From Altererythrobacter lutimaris (GTDB taxonomy: Bacteria > Pseudomonadota > Alphaproteobacteria > Sphingomonadales > Sphingomonadaceae): DNA of 64,000 bases. A program made the translations under genes and the position numbers. The DNA lies in assembly GCF_013371495.1 (NCBI RefSeq), contig NZ_JABWTA010000001.1, forward strand, positions 1,426,001-1,490,000, given 5' to 3'. A model generated the notes under the pieces. The model saw only the letters and a program-made list of their open reading frames with translations, searched no databases and had not been told where the DNA came from. Positions 53,742 through 63,417 of this stretch are shown here, in pieces (positions within the stretch are counted from its first letter, which is position 1; each line of letters starts with the position of its first letter).

Positions 53742-54491
53742 TCACTCGCGGCTGCCCATGAACTGGAGCAGGAACTGGAACATGTTGATGAAGTCCAGAT
53801 AGAGGCTCAGCGCGCCAAGAATTACGGCCTTTCCTGCGAATTCCGTACCGCGCAGATACGCATACTCGTTCTTGAGACGCTGCGTGTCATAGGCAGTCAG
53901 ACCTGCGAAGATCAGCACACCAATCGCACTCACTGCATAATGCAGCGCGGGCGACTGAAGGAAGTAATTCGCGATCATCGCGATCAGCAGGCCGATCACA
54001 CCGATGATCAGGAAGCTGCCCCAGCCGGAGATATCTTTCTTCGTCGTGTAACCCCAAAGGCTGAGACCCGCGAAAGCGGCAGACGTCGCCATGAAGGTCG
54101 TGGCAATCGATCCGCCTGTGTAGATCAGGAAGACCGATGACAGCGACAGACCCATCAGCGTCGCAAACGCCCAGAACATGATCTGCAGCGTGCCTTTGCT
54201 GAAGCGGTTCGCGCCAAAGCTCATCGCGAATACGATCGCGAGCGGCGAAAGCGCTACGATCCAGCGCAGCAAACCGCCGAAGAAGATCGTCTCAGCAAGT
54301 CCGCTGGTGTAGCTCATCAGCGCGACGATGCCGGTCAGCAATACGCCTGATGCCATGTAATTGTAGATCGAAAGCATGTGCTTGCGCAGACCAGCATCGA
54401 ACACTTCGCCGGTGCGCGGAACCGATGCGCCGGTAAAGTCCTGGCCAAAGCCCTGCTGCTGCGAACGCTGTGTATCGTTCCAATCAGCCAT
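53742..54491 (-). CDS. Bax inhibitor-1/YccA family membrane protein
   Basis: This is a 249-residue protein with seven hydrophobic helices (from residue ~37, MASGVLLTGIVALMSYTSGL, to about 240). LSPLAIVFAMSFGANRFSKGT and the ALSLYLDFINMFQFLLQFMG C-terminus are the BI-1/YccA signatures. In E. coli YccA modulates FtsH and other members conduct Ca2+; the function here is unknown. The start ATG was chosen because the longer frame is not conserved. A terminator follows. Confidence 0.88.
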   Translation of the reverse strand: MADWNDTQRSQQQGFGQDFTGASVPRTGEVFDAGLRKHMLSIYNYMASGVLLTGIVALMSYTSGLAETIFFGGLLRWIVALSPLAIVFAMSFGANRFSKGTLQIMFWAFATLMGLSLSSVFLIYTGGSIATTFMATSAAFAGLSLWGYTTKKDISGWGSFLIIGVIGLLIAMIANYFLQSPALHYAVSAIGVLIFAGLTAYDTQRLKNEYAYLRGTEFAGKAVILGALSLYLDFINMFQFLLQFMGSRE

Positions 54492-54599
54492 GAGAATAAA
54501 TACTCCGATTAAAGAGCGCGAAATAGCGCCGTTGGAGCACAATATCGTGTTTTTGCGAGTGGTTTTCAAGCAAAACCGGATTGCAATCGGTGCAACTGG

Positions 54600-55409
54600 T
54601 TAACTTTGATCTTTGGCCGCATTGGCAAGTGCATCGCCTCTGTCAGCAGTCGCCTTGAGCGTTGCTTTAAGTAGGAAAATCAGAGCCTTGTTGTCATCGA
54701 GCACATTCAGGCCTTCGCGCGTCATCCCGCCAGGACTTGCGACCCGGTCGGCGAGTTCGCCCGGCGAATGCTCGGAAGACGCAGCCAGCGCGCTCGCGCC
54801 TTCGACCGTTGCCAGAGCCAGCGATTCCGCCATTTCTGCCGACAATCCCAGCTCGATAGCCGCTTCTGACAGCGCTTGGATGAACCGATAGACAAAGCCT
54901 GGGCCTGAGCCAGCCAAAGCTGTCACGAGGTTGAACTGTTCTTCATTCTCCAGCCAAACAGCCGTGCCAAGCGCGCCAAACATGGTTTGCGCTGCGCTAC
55001 GTGATTGCTCAGAGAGGCCCCGCTCGGCGAGGATCACAGGCGACTTGTTCAGCCGCGCTGCGAGGTTCGGCATGACGCGGACATGCGCTGTTGCCGATGG
55101 AAACGCCGTAGCGAGGCTCGCAAGTTCAACGCCTGCGAGAAGCGAGTAAACCGTTCGACCGTCGATCACCGTTCTCAGACCCGGCGCAAGATCGCTCAAT
55201 TGCTGCGGCTTGAATCCCAGCAATACCGCGTCGTGCCCATACGCCTCATCAGGCCTGCGATACAGCGCCACGCCGTCAGGCGCGGTTTCCATCGCCGGAT
55301 CGAGCACTGCAAAGCGGGCAGGATCATGTCCCGCCGCCAGCCAGCCAGCCAACATCGCGCCGCCCATATTGCCGCAGCCGATGATCAGAAGTTTTTCGAG
55401 GTTTGCCAT
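54600..55409 (-). CDS. proC: Pyrroline-5-carboxylate reductase
   Basis: This 269-residue enzyme makes proline from pyrroline-5-carboxylate with NAD(P)H. The N-terminal Rossmann motif IIGCGNMGGAMLAGW and the C-terminal signature ELADRVASPGGMTREGLNVLD are present. GGAG is 8 nt before the ATG. It lies downstream of the YbjN-like gene and about 5 kb from proB. Confidence 0.94.
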   Translation of the reverse strand: MANLEKLLIIGCGNMGGAMLAGWLAAGHDPARFAVLDPAMETAPDGVALYRRPDEAYGHDAVLLGFKPQQLSDLAPGLRTVIDGRTVYSLLAGVELASLATAFPSATAHVRVMPNLAARLNKSPVILAERGLSEQSRSAAQTMFGALGTAVWLENEEQFNLVTALAGSGPGFVYRFIQALSEAAIELGLSAEMAESLALATVEGASALAASSEHSPGELADRVASPGGMTREGLNVLDDNKALIFLLKATLKATADRGDALANAAKDQS

Positions 55410-55439
55410 GCAATACGCTCCGTTCAAACGCTTGCAGAG

Positions 55440-55946
55440 TTAAGCTTCTCCGGCAGCATCGACAAGCGCTGCATCAAGCGCGTCGCGTGGTGCCTTGTCT
55501 CCCCACAGCACAAACTGGAACGCGGGATAAAAGCGGTCGCATTCATCGATCGCTGTTTCGACCAGAGCCTGAGCCTGCCTCAGCGAAAGTAGGCCGTCAT
55601 CGCTCAGCAGGGCGCCGTGACGATAGAGCAGGACATTACCATTCGACCAGATATCAAAATGACCGAGCCAGGTTTGCTCATTGATGAGCGACAGCAGCTC
55701 AAACGCTGCACTGCGCTTCTCTTCAGACACGCGGATGTCAGGCAGGCAAAGCAGCTGCAGGACATTGTCTTCACCGCGCCAAATCCCGCGCAGCTGATAC
55801 TTCGCCCAGCTTCCCTGCACTTCGCCGGAAACCTCGTCATCGGTCGAAATCTCGCACGGCCATCCGCGCGCTTCGAACAAAGCCGCCAGCATTTCTACCG
55901 GTGCTGCATCATCCTCGGCAGCATATTGCTGTTCGCGCAGATTCAT
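55440..55946 (-). CDS. YbjN domain-containing protein
   Basis: This is a 168-residue soluble protein. The YQLRGIWRGEDNVLQLLCLPDI and AFELLSLINEQTWLGHFDIW segments fit the type III secretion chaperone-like YbjN/DUF1790 fold, and the C-terminal FYPAFQFVLWGDKAPRDALD is typical. Function is not known; YbjN family members affect stress phenotypes in E. coli. It ends 30 nt before proC starts on the same strand. Confidence 0.75.
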   Translation of the reverse strand: MNLREQQYAAEDDAAPVEMLAALFEARGWPCEISTDDEVSGEVQGSWAKYQLRGIWRGEDNVLQLLCLPDIRVSEEKRSAAFELLSLINEQTWLGHFDIWSNGNVLLYRHGALLSDDGLLSLRQAQALVETAIDECDRFYPAFQFVLWGDKAPRDALDAALVDAAGEA

Positions 55947-56087
55947 CGAAGGGTTCCGCTGCTTTGCATCGAGCGTGTGTTGCAACTTGCAGCCCCTTCT
56001 TGGCAATGGCGACCTAGAGGGCGGCTGGGGAGAACCCCAACCACTTGTTCAAAGCCTGTGCACAGAAAGCGGGTGAAAACTGTTAAT

Positions 56088-57242
56088 TTACTGAATTTGC
56101 TCGACTTTAGCACCTGGAGACGTCTTGATCGTAAAGCCGTCAACGCGCTTGTTGGAGAGCCTGCCCACCATATCCTGGGCACTGCGCTGATCGGGGAATG
56201 GTCCGGCGAGCAAACGGCTCATCCGATTGGCAGTAATCACATGCGGTCGGTACGCGGCGAGTTCAGCAGAAGCGCTACGTTGCAAGCGGTCCCAATCGCG
56301 CAGCAACGCTTTGCGATCGCGTCCAGCCGCGAGCTGCACCCAGTGCCGCTCGGTATTCGGGTCCGACAAAGCGCCTGAACGCTCAACAGACTCACGCGCC
56401 GCCTGATTTGCCGCAGGCTGTCCCTGCAGCTGCGACCGATAGGCAATGATTGCAGAATCTTCGCGCCCGATCTCAGCAGCCTTTGGGAAGATACCGAGAT
56501 TGGCCGCCGCTGCCTGCTGCGCTTTCGTCAAGCGCGGCATGAATTCCAGATAGGGAATGATGCGGGCGGACAGATCGCGAGGGATAACGGTTTTCACGAG
56601 GCCTTTCGCCTCATTCATTTCGCCGAGAATGGCGAGGCCAAAGGCACGCGCACGGTAGGCCGCTACGTCTCTTTCCAGAACAAGCGGCCGGAGTACGTCA
56701 TTGAACGAGCCTCGATCACCGGAAATCGCATAGCTGATCGCTAGCCTTCGGGTTATCTCCGGATCTGCACCCTTGTTCAATGCGGAGCGGTAGCTTTCCT
56801 GAGCCAGCGTATTCTCTCCAAGCAGATCATATGCGAGCCCGCGATCAGACGCGATTAAAGCCATATCGGCTCCAGCCCGCTCAGCCGCCGCGAAATACTG
56901 CAGGGCTTCGACCGGCCGCTGCGACCGCATATAGACGCTCGCCATGCCGAGATTGGCTTCGACATCGGATGCAGACACGTTGATCGCGCGGCGAAAGAAG
57001 CCGAGCGCCGCTTCCGTGTCGCCCAAGGCAAGCGCTGCATTGCCGGCATCGTTGAGCGCGTCAATATTACGGCCGTTTACCGCCAGCCTGCGCAACGCAA
57101 TGTTTAGTGCTTGCACTTGAGCTGATGGGACAGCCTGCACGACCTCGCGGGAAACCGATCCATCTTGCAAGGCGAGCGCAGGCGCGCCAGCAAGAGCCAG
57201 GCCGCACGCGAATACGAGCAAAGAGAATCGCCCCATGACCAT
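56088..57242 (-). CDS. Secreted TPR and SPOR-domain protein
   Basis: This is a 384-residue protein with a signal peptide (SLLVFACGLALAGAPALALQ). TPR repeats occupy about residues 45-190 (ALNDAGNAALALGDTEAALGFFRRAI and similar). A C-terminal SPOR-like domain (HWVQLAAGRDRKALLRDWDRL, then RLLAGPFPDQRSAQDMVGRL) suggests binding to denuded septal peptidoglycan. The location next to ftsZ fits a cell-division role (inference). The start may be the ATG at 57236 instead. Confidence 0.78.
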   Translation of the reverse strand: MVMGRFSLLVFACGLALAGAPALALQDGSVSREVVQAVPSAQVQALNIALRRLAVNGRNIDALNDAGNAALALGDTEAALGFFRRAINVSASDVEANLGMASVYMRSQRPVEALQYFAAAERAGADMALIASDRGLAYDLLGENTLAQESYRSALNKGADPEITRRLAISYAISGDRGSFNDVLRPLVLERDVAAYRARAFGLAILGEMNEAKGLVKTVIPRDLSARIIPYLEFMPRLTKAQQAAAANLGIFPKAAEIGREDSAIIAYRSQLQGQPAANQAARESVERSGALSDPNTERHWVQLAAGRDRKALLRDWDRLQRSASAELAAYRPHVITANRMSRLLAGPFPDQRSAQDMVGRLSNKRVDGFTIKTSPGAKVEQIQ

Positions 57243-57327
57243 GGGTGCTCTATAGCTGGATAGAGATGAACCGCTACCGAAGGTTTAGCGCTGTCTCGTT
57301 ACAGCCACGCAACGGGCGAGAACTGCA

Positions 57328-59133
57328 TTATTGGTTGTTCTGGCGTCCCAGAAAGCGCGGAATGCTGATCGAAGGACCGCTTCCGCCGTCTTCGTCTTCA
57401 TCCTCGTCCTCGTCGTCGTCAGAGCCTGTATCTGCGCCACGTGAGAGATTGGCCATACGCTCGAAAAGTGTACTGCCTCCAGCTGCAGCACCCGCTCCAG
57501 CGGCTCCACCCGAACCGCCGCCAGAACCACCTCCGCCTCCGGCGGACCCGGACTGGCTGCCCGTTTCTTGCTCTCCAGCGCCGCCAGCTGCATCGCCAGA
57601 ATCGCTATCTTTCATGCCAATCCCGCTGAGTAGACCGCGACGGCGTCCACTTTCGGCAGGCTGATCTTCTCCAGCCAAACGGTCCGCCTCCGCAAGCAGA
57701 TCATCGCCACTCGCTTCCGTTTCAGCCGTCAAGTCGAGCGGTGCTTCCTCTACGTCATCACTCGCGCCACCATCAGCCGCGTGGAAGCTCGAATCATCGG
57801 CAGGTTCTGCCAGACCACCTGACGGTTCTGCATAAGGATCATTCTCCTCATTGCGCATACCAGCAAGTGGATCGACGATGTCGTCCACGTCATCATCTTC
57901 GCCTTCGTCTTCGTCATCCATGCCGGCTTGCATACCGGTGAGATCGAATGGCTCGGCACCACCCTCCTCTTCAACGGCATCTGCTCCAGTGCCGTCGGCA
58001 GAGACGCCATCGGTCATCAATTCCAATGGTTCATCATCGACCGGCGAATCCGCTTCTTCAAGGGCTTCGTCTTCAATCGGCAGAGCGATAGCGGGCTTTT
58101 TTGGCGGACGTGCGCCCGCAAGCGAAGTGACTGCCGTTGGCGTCGGCTCAGACCGCTGAGGCATCGCGCCTTGCTCAATACCCGTCGCCACGACAGAGAC
58201 GCGGATCTTGCCTTCAAGGTCCGGATTAAAGGCCGAGCCCCAGATAATGTTCGCGTCTTCATCCACAAGTTCACGGATGTGGTTTGCTGCTTCATCGACT
58301 TCGAGCAGCTTCATGTCTTCGCCGCCGATGATCGAAATGATGACGCCCTTCGCGCCTTGCATGCTGACACCGTCTAGCAGCGGATTGGCAATAGCCTGCT
58401 CGGCAGCAGCCAGCGCACGGCTTTCACCTTCACCTTCGCCTGTGCCCATCATCGCTTTGCCCATCTCGCTCATCACAGAGCGCACGTCGGCAAAGTCCAG
58501 ATTGATGAGACCAGGCATGACCATCAAGTCCGTGATCGAGCGGACGCCCTGTTGCAAGACTTCGTCGGCAAGCTGGAATGCTTCTTTGAAGGTCGTTTCG
58601 GCTTTCGCGATCAAGAATAGGTTCTGGTTCGGAATGACGATAAGCGTATCAACGTGCTTCTGCAGTTCTTCAATGCCCGCTTCAGCCGCGCGCATACGCC
58701 GCGTACCTTCGAACAGGAAGGGCTTCGTCACAACGCCCACCGTGAGTACGCCCATGCGCCGCGCAGCCTCTGCGATAACAGGTGCTGCACCGGTTCCGGT
58801 GCCCCCGCCCATGCCGGCTGCGATAAAGACCATGTTGACGCCTTCCAGCGCCTCTTCGACTTCCTTAACCGTTTCTTCAGCCGCAGCACGGCCCACTTCC
58901 GGACGCGCACCGGCACCAAGACCGCCAGTGATGTCTGGTCCGAGCTGGATCCGGCGATCTGCTGCTGAAGAAGTGAGCGCTTGTCCGTCAGTGTTCGCGA
59001 CGATGAAATCGACCCCTTCAATCTCGGCGTCGATCATGTTCGCAACAGCGTTGCCGCCAGCACCGCCAATGCCGATTACAGTGATGCGGGGCCGTAGCTC
59101 TTCGCTCGATGCTGGTCCGATATTGATGCTCAT
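57328..59133 (-). CDS. ftsZ: Cell division protein FtsZ with very long C-terminal linker
   Basis: This is a 601-residue tubulin-like GTPase, longer than the usual ~380-510. The GTPase core (residues ~15-320) contains [12 protein letters not shown], the tubulin signature [10 protein letters not shown], and the T7 region [11 protein letters not shown] with the catalytic aspartate. Residues ~325-585 form an acidic Asp/Glu-rich and Gly/Ser-rich disordered linker, and residues ~586-601 end in [10 protein letters not shown], the conserved peptide for FtsA/ZipA-type partners. A ribosome-binding site (GAGAGGA) precedes the ATG. The upstream 136-bp gap has a perfect DnaA box. Confidence 0.97.
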   Translation of the reverse strand: MSINIGPASSEELRPRITVIGIGGAGGNAVANMIDAEIEGVDFIVANTDGQALTSSAADRRIQLGPDITGGLGAGARPEVGRAAAEETVKEVEEALEGVNMVFIAAGMGGGTGTGAAPVIAEAARRMGVLTVGVVTKPFLFEGTRRMRAAEAGIEELQKHVDTLIVIPNQNLFLIAKAETTFKEAFQLADEVLQQGVRSITDLMVMPGLINLDFADVRSVMSEMGKAMMGTGEGEGESRALAAAEQAIANPLLDGVSMQGAKGVIISIIGGEDMKLLEVDEAANHIRELVDEDANIIWGSAFNPDLEGKIRVSVVATGIEQGAMPQRSEPTPTAVTSLAGARPPKKPAIALPIEDEALEEADSPVDDEPLELMTDGVSADGTGADAVEEEGGAEPFDLTGMQAGMDDEDEGEDDDVDDIVDPLAGMRNEENDPYAEPSGGLAEPADDSSFHAADGGASDDVEEAPLDLTAETEASGDDLLAEADRLAGEDQPAESGRRRGLLSGIGMKDSDSGDAAGGAGEQETGSQSGSAGGGGGSGGGSGGAAGAGAAAGGSTLFERMANLSRGADTGSDDDEDEDEDEDGGSGPSISIPRFLGRQNNQ

Positions 59134-59223
59134 TTCTCAAATTCCTCTCGGGCGGGTACCCGCAATACGCGCGTAGCTTAATTTTTGCACAAACCGTAAC
59201 CAGCGTTGATAGCGCAAAAGCCC

Positions 59224-59232
59224 TTATCCACA
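59224..59232 (+). promoter_or_regulatory. Perfect DnaA-box consensus upstream of ftsZ
   Basis: TTATCCACA matches the consensus TTATNCACA exactly. It lies 91-99 bp upstream of the ftsZ start and just after the ftsA stop codon. In Caulobacter, DnaA is known to promote ftsZ transcription, so a similar link is plausible. A single 9-mer occurs by chance, and no second box is seen beside it. Confidence 0.45.
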
Positions 59233-59269
59233 GTGGTTAAAGCCGACCCTTGGATGTCTCCGCATCCCT

Positions 59270-60577
59270 TTAAAAATACTCGCGAACCGCTCGCAGCATT
59301 CTAACGACAACATCGCCCCCAGAATAGCGTGCAGATTGCTGATAGCGTGGACCGATTGATCGAATATCAATCGGATCATCGGCTGCATAAAGACACAGGC
59401 CTGCAAGCGCAGCAAAACCCGGCGTCGAATGCGCTTCCGGCAGACCCGTTAAATGCGGCGGTCGGCCAATCCGCACCGGCATGGCGAGCGCACTTTGCGC
59501 AAATTCAGCAAGACCTGCAAGCTCGGCACCACCGCCAGCGAACACCACTTGCCCGCCATTGCCTGCAGTAAAGCCCATTTCTTTCAAGGCCCTGCGCACT
59601 TGCGTGGTCAGCTGCGAGAGGTTTTGCGTCACTATGGAAACCAGCGCTGCACGCGGAATGCGATTGTTATCATCCGCACCGCGCGCGATCGTGCTCTCGC
59701 CCTCATCATCAGGCGACGCGATTGCGATCATTTCGCGGTGGTCTGAGGGACTTGCGAGCGCGGAACCCGCGACGCATTTCAGCCGCTCAGCCTCGGAACG
59801 CTTAATCCCGAAGGAGGACGCGATCGCGTCAGTAATGTCCGCAGAACCGCCTGGAAGCGATTTCAGTCCGAGCAACATCCCGCCTGCATAAACAGAGACA
59901 TTGGTTACATGGCTTCCAATTTCGACGAGCGCTACGCCAAGTTCCCGCTCTTCTGGGGTCAGGCAAGCATATCCCGAGGCAAGCGGCGCTGCGACGACTG
60001 CTTCTACATCCAGATGCGCGTTTTGCACTGCTTCAGTGAGATTCCGTACCGGCGCGCCGTCAGCGAACATGACGTGGATTTCCACGCCCAGGCGGTCCGC
60101 GTGGAGCCCTTTGGGGTTTGCAACACCATGGGCACCGTCGAGCATATAATGCGCTGGCTGCGCGTGCAGCACCATGCGGCCATCCGGACGGATCGCATCG
60201 CGCGCTTCGATCAGCAAATGCTCGATATCTTCTTCTTCGATCCGGCGACCGCCGACTTCGATCTCGACGCGGGTGACTTCGCTTGAAAGTCCTGCGCCTG
60301 CACATCCAACCCATACGGATTCGATCGAGTGCCCGGCATTTTTCTCTGCCCGCTCAACGGCATCGCGGATGACGTAAGTCGCCGCTTTCATGTCAGTCAC
60401 ATAGCCGCGCTTGATCCCCTGACTGGCACGGTGACCACTGCCCAAAACTTGTAGCTCATCATCCTCTGTGAGGCCTAGGATCATCGCCGAGACCCGGAAC
60501 GAGCCCGGATTGACAGCGCCAAACACTTTCTTGAGCCGCGCCTGACCATTGACCCGCGCAGCAGAACTCTTCGCCAT
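59270..60577 (-). CDS. ftsA: Cell division protein FtsA
   Basis: This is a 435-residue actin-like protein that tethers FtsZ to the membrane. SFRVSAMILGLTEDDELQVLG starts the conserved core, and the SHMA domain SHT-type, VLGVALVEIGSHVTNVSVYAGG and VVFAGGGAELAGLAEFAQSAL phosphate-binding blocks are present. The C-terminal amphipathic end (SGGDVVVRMLRAVREYF) is the membrane-targeting helix. GGAGGG precedes the ATG, which overlaps the ftsQ stop by one base. Confidence 0.94.
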   Translation of the reverse strand: MAKSSAARVNGQARLKKVFGAVNPGSFRVSAMILGLTEDDELQVLGSGHRASQGIKRGYVTDMKAATYVIRDAVERAEKNAGHSIESVWVGCAGAGLSSEVTRVEIEVGGRRIEEEDIEHLLIEARDAIRPDGRMVLHAQPAHYMLDGAHGVANPKGLHADRLGVEIHVMFADGAPVRNLTEAVQNAHLDVEAVVAAPLASGYACLTPEERELGVALVEIGSHVTNVSVYAGGMLLGLKSLPGGSADITDAIASSFGIKRSEAERLKCVAGSALASPSDHREMIAIASPDDEGESTIARGADDNNRIPRAALVSIVTQNLSQLTTQVRRALKEMGFTAGNGGQVVFAGGGAELAGLAEFAQSALAMPVRIGRPPHLTGLPEAHSTPGFAALAGLCLYAADDPIDIRSIGPRYQQSARYSGGDVVVRMLRAVREYF

Positions 60578-61485
60578 CAGGGATTACCCTCCTGAGCAGA
60601 CAGCACTTCATCCGCGCGTCCCGGAACGCGCATATAGAGACGCGGCGGCGCACGCATATCGAACGTCGCGACTTTGCCGCCAAGCAAACGGTTCTGGCCA
60701 TCGAGCCGCGCAAAATCGATCAATGCCGCAGCCGCCTGATCATCGCCTTGCGGCAGCGCGAGCATCTGTCCCGTTTTGAATGTGAGGTTCCAGCGCCGAT
60801 TGCCAATCCATTCAGCTGACGAGACTTGCGGACGGATGGCAGGCGCCGCTTCCAGCAGGTGCTCCAGATCAGGCACCTGGCGTTCCACGCCTGCGCCAGA
60901 CAGCTGTAGCATCTCCTCAGCCTTGCTGGCTGCGATCGGCTCCAGTTCGACACCGCTTTCATCGATCAAAACAAGATGATCGGCTTTCTGTAAGACTGCA
61001 TGCGGCTCGCGCTCGACAATATCAACCTTGAGAGTTGCCGGAAGCTGTTTGGAAACGCGCGCATCCTTGACCCATGGCAATTGCAAGAGATCATCGCGCA
61101 GAGCCTCGACATCGACCGATGGCATTGGCCGGTCACGCTGTGCCAGCACGCGTTCATAGACCTTGCCTTCATTGATCCGCTCCGTGCCGGAAACCCGCAC
61201 ATGGCGTACTTCAAACCCCGCGTCCGACGCCAGATGCGCAATTTGGGCTTGCGCCATTGCAGGCACCCCGACGAGCGTCGCAACAAACCAGGCAAGCGCG
61301 ACAGCGCCGCCCAGAATGACAGCGAGAAAGAAGCGATGCAGCTGTTCCTCGGTAAACGGCAGAAGCGCTATCGTGCTGTCGAGAAAGCCGCTGGTCTTGG
61401 CTCTCGCCTTGCGCGCTTTGGTCGCGCGGCTGTTGGCTTGCGCGGCTCGGCGTACACCTTTCGATCCGCGCTTAATCGTCGCCAT
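60577..61485 (-). CDS. ftsQ: Cell division protein FtsQ
   Basis: This is a 302-residue inner-membrane protein. A basic N-terminus (IKRGSKGVRRAAQANSR) is cytoplasmic, a single membrane helix lies near residues 55-80 (FFLAVILGGAVALAWFVATL), and then comes a POTRA domain (FEVRHVRVSGTERINEGKVYERVLA) and the FtsQ/DivIB beta domain (WVKDARVSKQLPATLKVDIVEREPHAVL). GGGAGG stands 5 nt before the ATG. It overlaps ddl by 14 nt. Confidence 0.93.
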   Translation of the reverse strand: MATIKRGSKGVRRAAQANSRATKARKARAKTSGFLDSTIALLPFTEEQLHRFFLAVILGGAVALAWFVATLVGVPAMAQAQIAHLASDAGFEVRHVRVSGTERINEGKVYERVLAQRDRPMPSVDVEALRDDLLQLPWVKDARVSKQLPATLKVDIVEREPHAVLQKADHLVLIDESGVELEPIAASKAEEMLQLSGAGVERQVPDLEHLLEAAPAIRPQVSSAEWIGNRRWNLTFKTGQMLALPQGDDQAAAALIDFARLDGQNRLLGGKVATFDMRAPPRLYMRVPGRADEVLSAQEGNP

Positions 61486-62449
61486 TTTCGCCTCCCTTTT
61501 TCTTGTGGACCCGAAGCGCCTCGGCGACGATCGCTTCGACCAGATCAGCATATTCCATGCCTGCATGCTTGGCCTGTTCCGGCACCAGGCTAAGCGGCGT
61601 CATACCTGGCTGCGTGTTGGTTTCGAGGACAAACAGGCCGTCTTCGCCCTGCTCGTCATCCCAGCGGAAATCCGTACGACTCGTGCCCTTGCAGCCCAGC
61701 ACCTTGTGGGCTTTCAAAGCATATTCTTCGCAAAGCACGGCAATGTCGACTGGAATATCAGCCGGGCAAACGTGCACTGTCTTGCCGTCCGTGTATTTAT
61801 GTTCGAAATCGTAGAAACCGCTTTCGATAATCAGCTCTGTTACGCCCAACGCGCGAGGGCCGTCAGCACTATCGATCACAGCGGTTGTAAGCTCGCGACC
61901 CTTGATGAACGGTTCGGCGAGCAGTTCAGCAAAATCTTGCCAAGGCCCGGCTGCATCAGGCGAAATCGGATTGCCGTAATTGCTAGCATCTGTGACGATC
62001 GCCACCCCGACGGATGAGCCTTCATTGACGGGCTTCAACACATAGGGACGAGGCAGTGGATCGCGCTCGAAAATCTCTGCGCGGGTGACAATACGGCCGC
62101 CGGGAAACGGAATGCCATGGGGAATAAGCGCTTGTTTGGTGAGCTGCTTGTCAATCGCAACCACTGACGTCGCAAGGCCTGAGTGTGTGTAAGGCACACC
62201 CATCAAATCGAGCATGCCCTGCACGCTGCCATCTTCGCCCGGCACACCGTGTAGCGCGTTGAACACGACATCAGGCGCGGTTTCCTTGATCCGCGCGGCA
62301 ACATCGCGATCCATATCGATCCGGGTAACGCGGTGGCCCTTGCTTCCAAGCGCATCGGCAACGCCCTTCCCGCTCATCAGCGAGACTTCACGTTCATTCG
62401 CCCAGCCACCCATGAGGACTGCAATATGGAGATTGGGGAGAGTGGTCAT
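61472..62449 (-). CDS. ddl: D-alanine-D-alanine ligase
   Basis: This 325-residue ATP-grasp ligase makes the D-Ala-D-Ala dipeptide for peptidoglycan. The N-terminal substrate region LMGGWANEREVSLMSGKGVADAL, the ATP-binding PYVLKPVNEGSSVGV, and FRWDDEQGEDGLFVLETNTQPGMTPLSLVPEQA are typical. The position between murB and ftsQ is the standard division-cluster order. It overlaps murB by 4 nt. Confidence 0.95.
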   Translation of the reverse strand: MTTLPNLHIAVLMGGWANEREVSLMSGKGVADALGSKGHRVTRIDMDRDVAARIKETAPDVVFNALHGVPGEDGSVQGMLDLMGVPYTHSGLATSVVAIDKQLTKQALIPHGIPFPGGRIVTRAEIFERDPLPRPYVLKPVNEGSSVGVAIVTDASNYGNPISPDAAGPWQDFAELLAEPFIKGRELTTAVIDSADGPRALGVTELIIESGFYDFEHKYTDGKTVHVCPADIPVDIAVLCEEYALKAHKVLGCKGTSRTDFRWDDEQGEDGLFVLETNTQPGMTPLSLVPEQAKHAGMEYADLVEAIVAEALRVHKKKGGENGDD

Positions 62450-63417
62450 GGCCGCCCGACCCGCTGGATTTCCCATTCCAGCTCAATGCCACAATTCTCA
62501 TAGACACGGCGACGCACTTCTTCGCCGAGCGCTTCGATATCGGCGCTGGTGGCGTCGCCGGTATTGATAAGGAAATTGGTGTGCTTCTCGCTCACTTGCG
62601 CGCCGCCCATTCTCAGCCCGCGGCACCCGGCGGCATCCACCAACTGCCAGGCCTTGTGTCCTTCAGGGTTCTTGAAGGTCGAGCCGCCTGTTTTAGTGCG
62701 CAAGGGCTGAGATTGCTCGCGCGCATCGGCAATACGGTCCATTTCCGCGCCGATTTCCGCAGGATCGCCGGCGGTGCCCTTAAAACGCGCGGACACGACG
62801 ACCGCGCCATCAGGCAGAGCTGAGTGGCGGTAGGTGTATTGGAGATCAGCAGCGGGCAGTGTGACAAGCACGCCATCAGGCATCACGACATCGCAGTCGA
62901 TCAGCACGTCTGCGACTTCGCGCCCGTAAGCGCCGCCATTCATCCGAACGAAACCGCCGACAGTGCCGGGAATACCGCGCAGAAATTCCAGCCCTGCAAT
63001 CCCTGCATCGCGCGCGGTGGAGGAGACGAGAATACCGCTCGCCCCGCCGCCGCATTGCAGGCGGAAATCGCCAAGGTCCTTCACTTGAGCAAATGCCTTG
63101 CCGAGCCGCACAACAACACCCGGCACTCCGCCATCGCGGATGATCATGTTGGAGCCGAGTCCCAGCGCCATGACCGGAGTGCCTTCAGCGAGCCGTTCAA
63201 GGAAGTTGCGCAAATCATCCAGATCAGCCGGTTCGAACAGCCAGTCCGCATGGCCGCCGGTCTTGAACCAGACGAGCTTGGCCAGCGGCGCATCATGCGT
63301 CAGCTTGCCGCGCAGCCCGTCAATCGGAACAGGCGCTTCGACAGCACCTTCGACCGAGCAGTCCGGCGCGCTGCCGCTATCCGTCATCCAAAGGCTTTCA
63401 GGCTGGTTCACTGTCAT
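62446..63417 (-). CDS. murB: UDP-N-acetylenolpyruvoylglucosamine reductase
   Basis: This 323-residue FAD enzyme reduces UDP-GlcNAc-enolpyruvate to UDP-MurNAc. The FAD-binding [32 protein letters not shown] and [27 protein letters not shown] motifs, and the catalytic serine-containing [22 protein letters not shown] are present, as in MurB type II. It overlaps murC by 4 nt. Confidence 0.95.
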   Translation of the reverse strand: MTVNQPESLWMTDSGSAPDCSVEGAVEAPVPIDGLRGKLTHDAPLAKLVWFKTGGHADWLFEPADLDDLRNFLERLAEGTPVMALGLGSNMIIRDGGVPGVVVRLGKAFAQVKDLGDFRLQCGGGASGILVSSTARDAGIAGLEFLRGIPGTVGGFVRMNGGAYGREVADVLIDCDVVMPDGVLVTLPAADLQYTYRHSALPDGAVVVSARFKGTAGDPAEIGAEMDRIADAREQSQPLRTKTGGSTFKNPEGHKAWQLVDAAGCRGLRMGGAQVSEKHTNFLINTGDATSADIEALGEEVRRRVYENCGIELEWEIQRVGRP

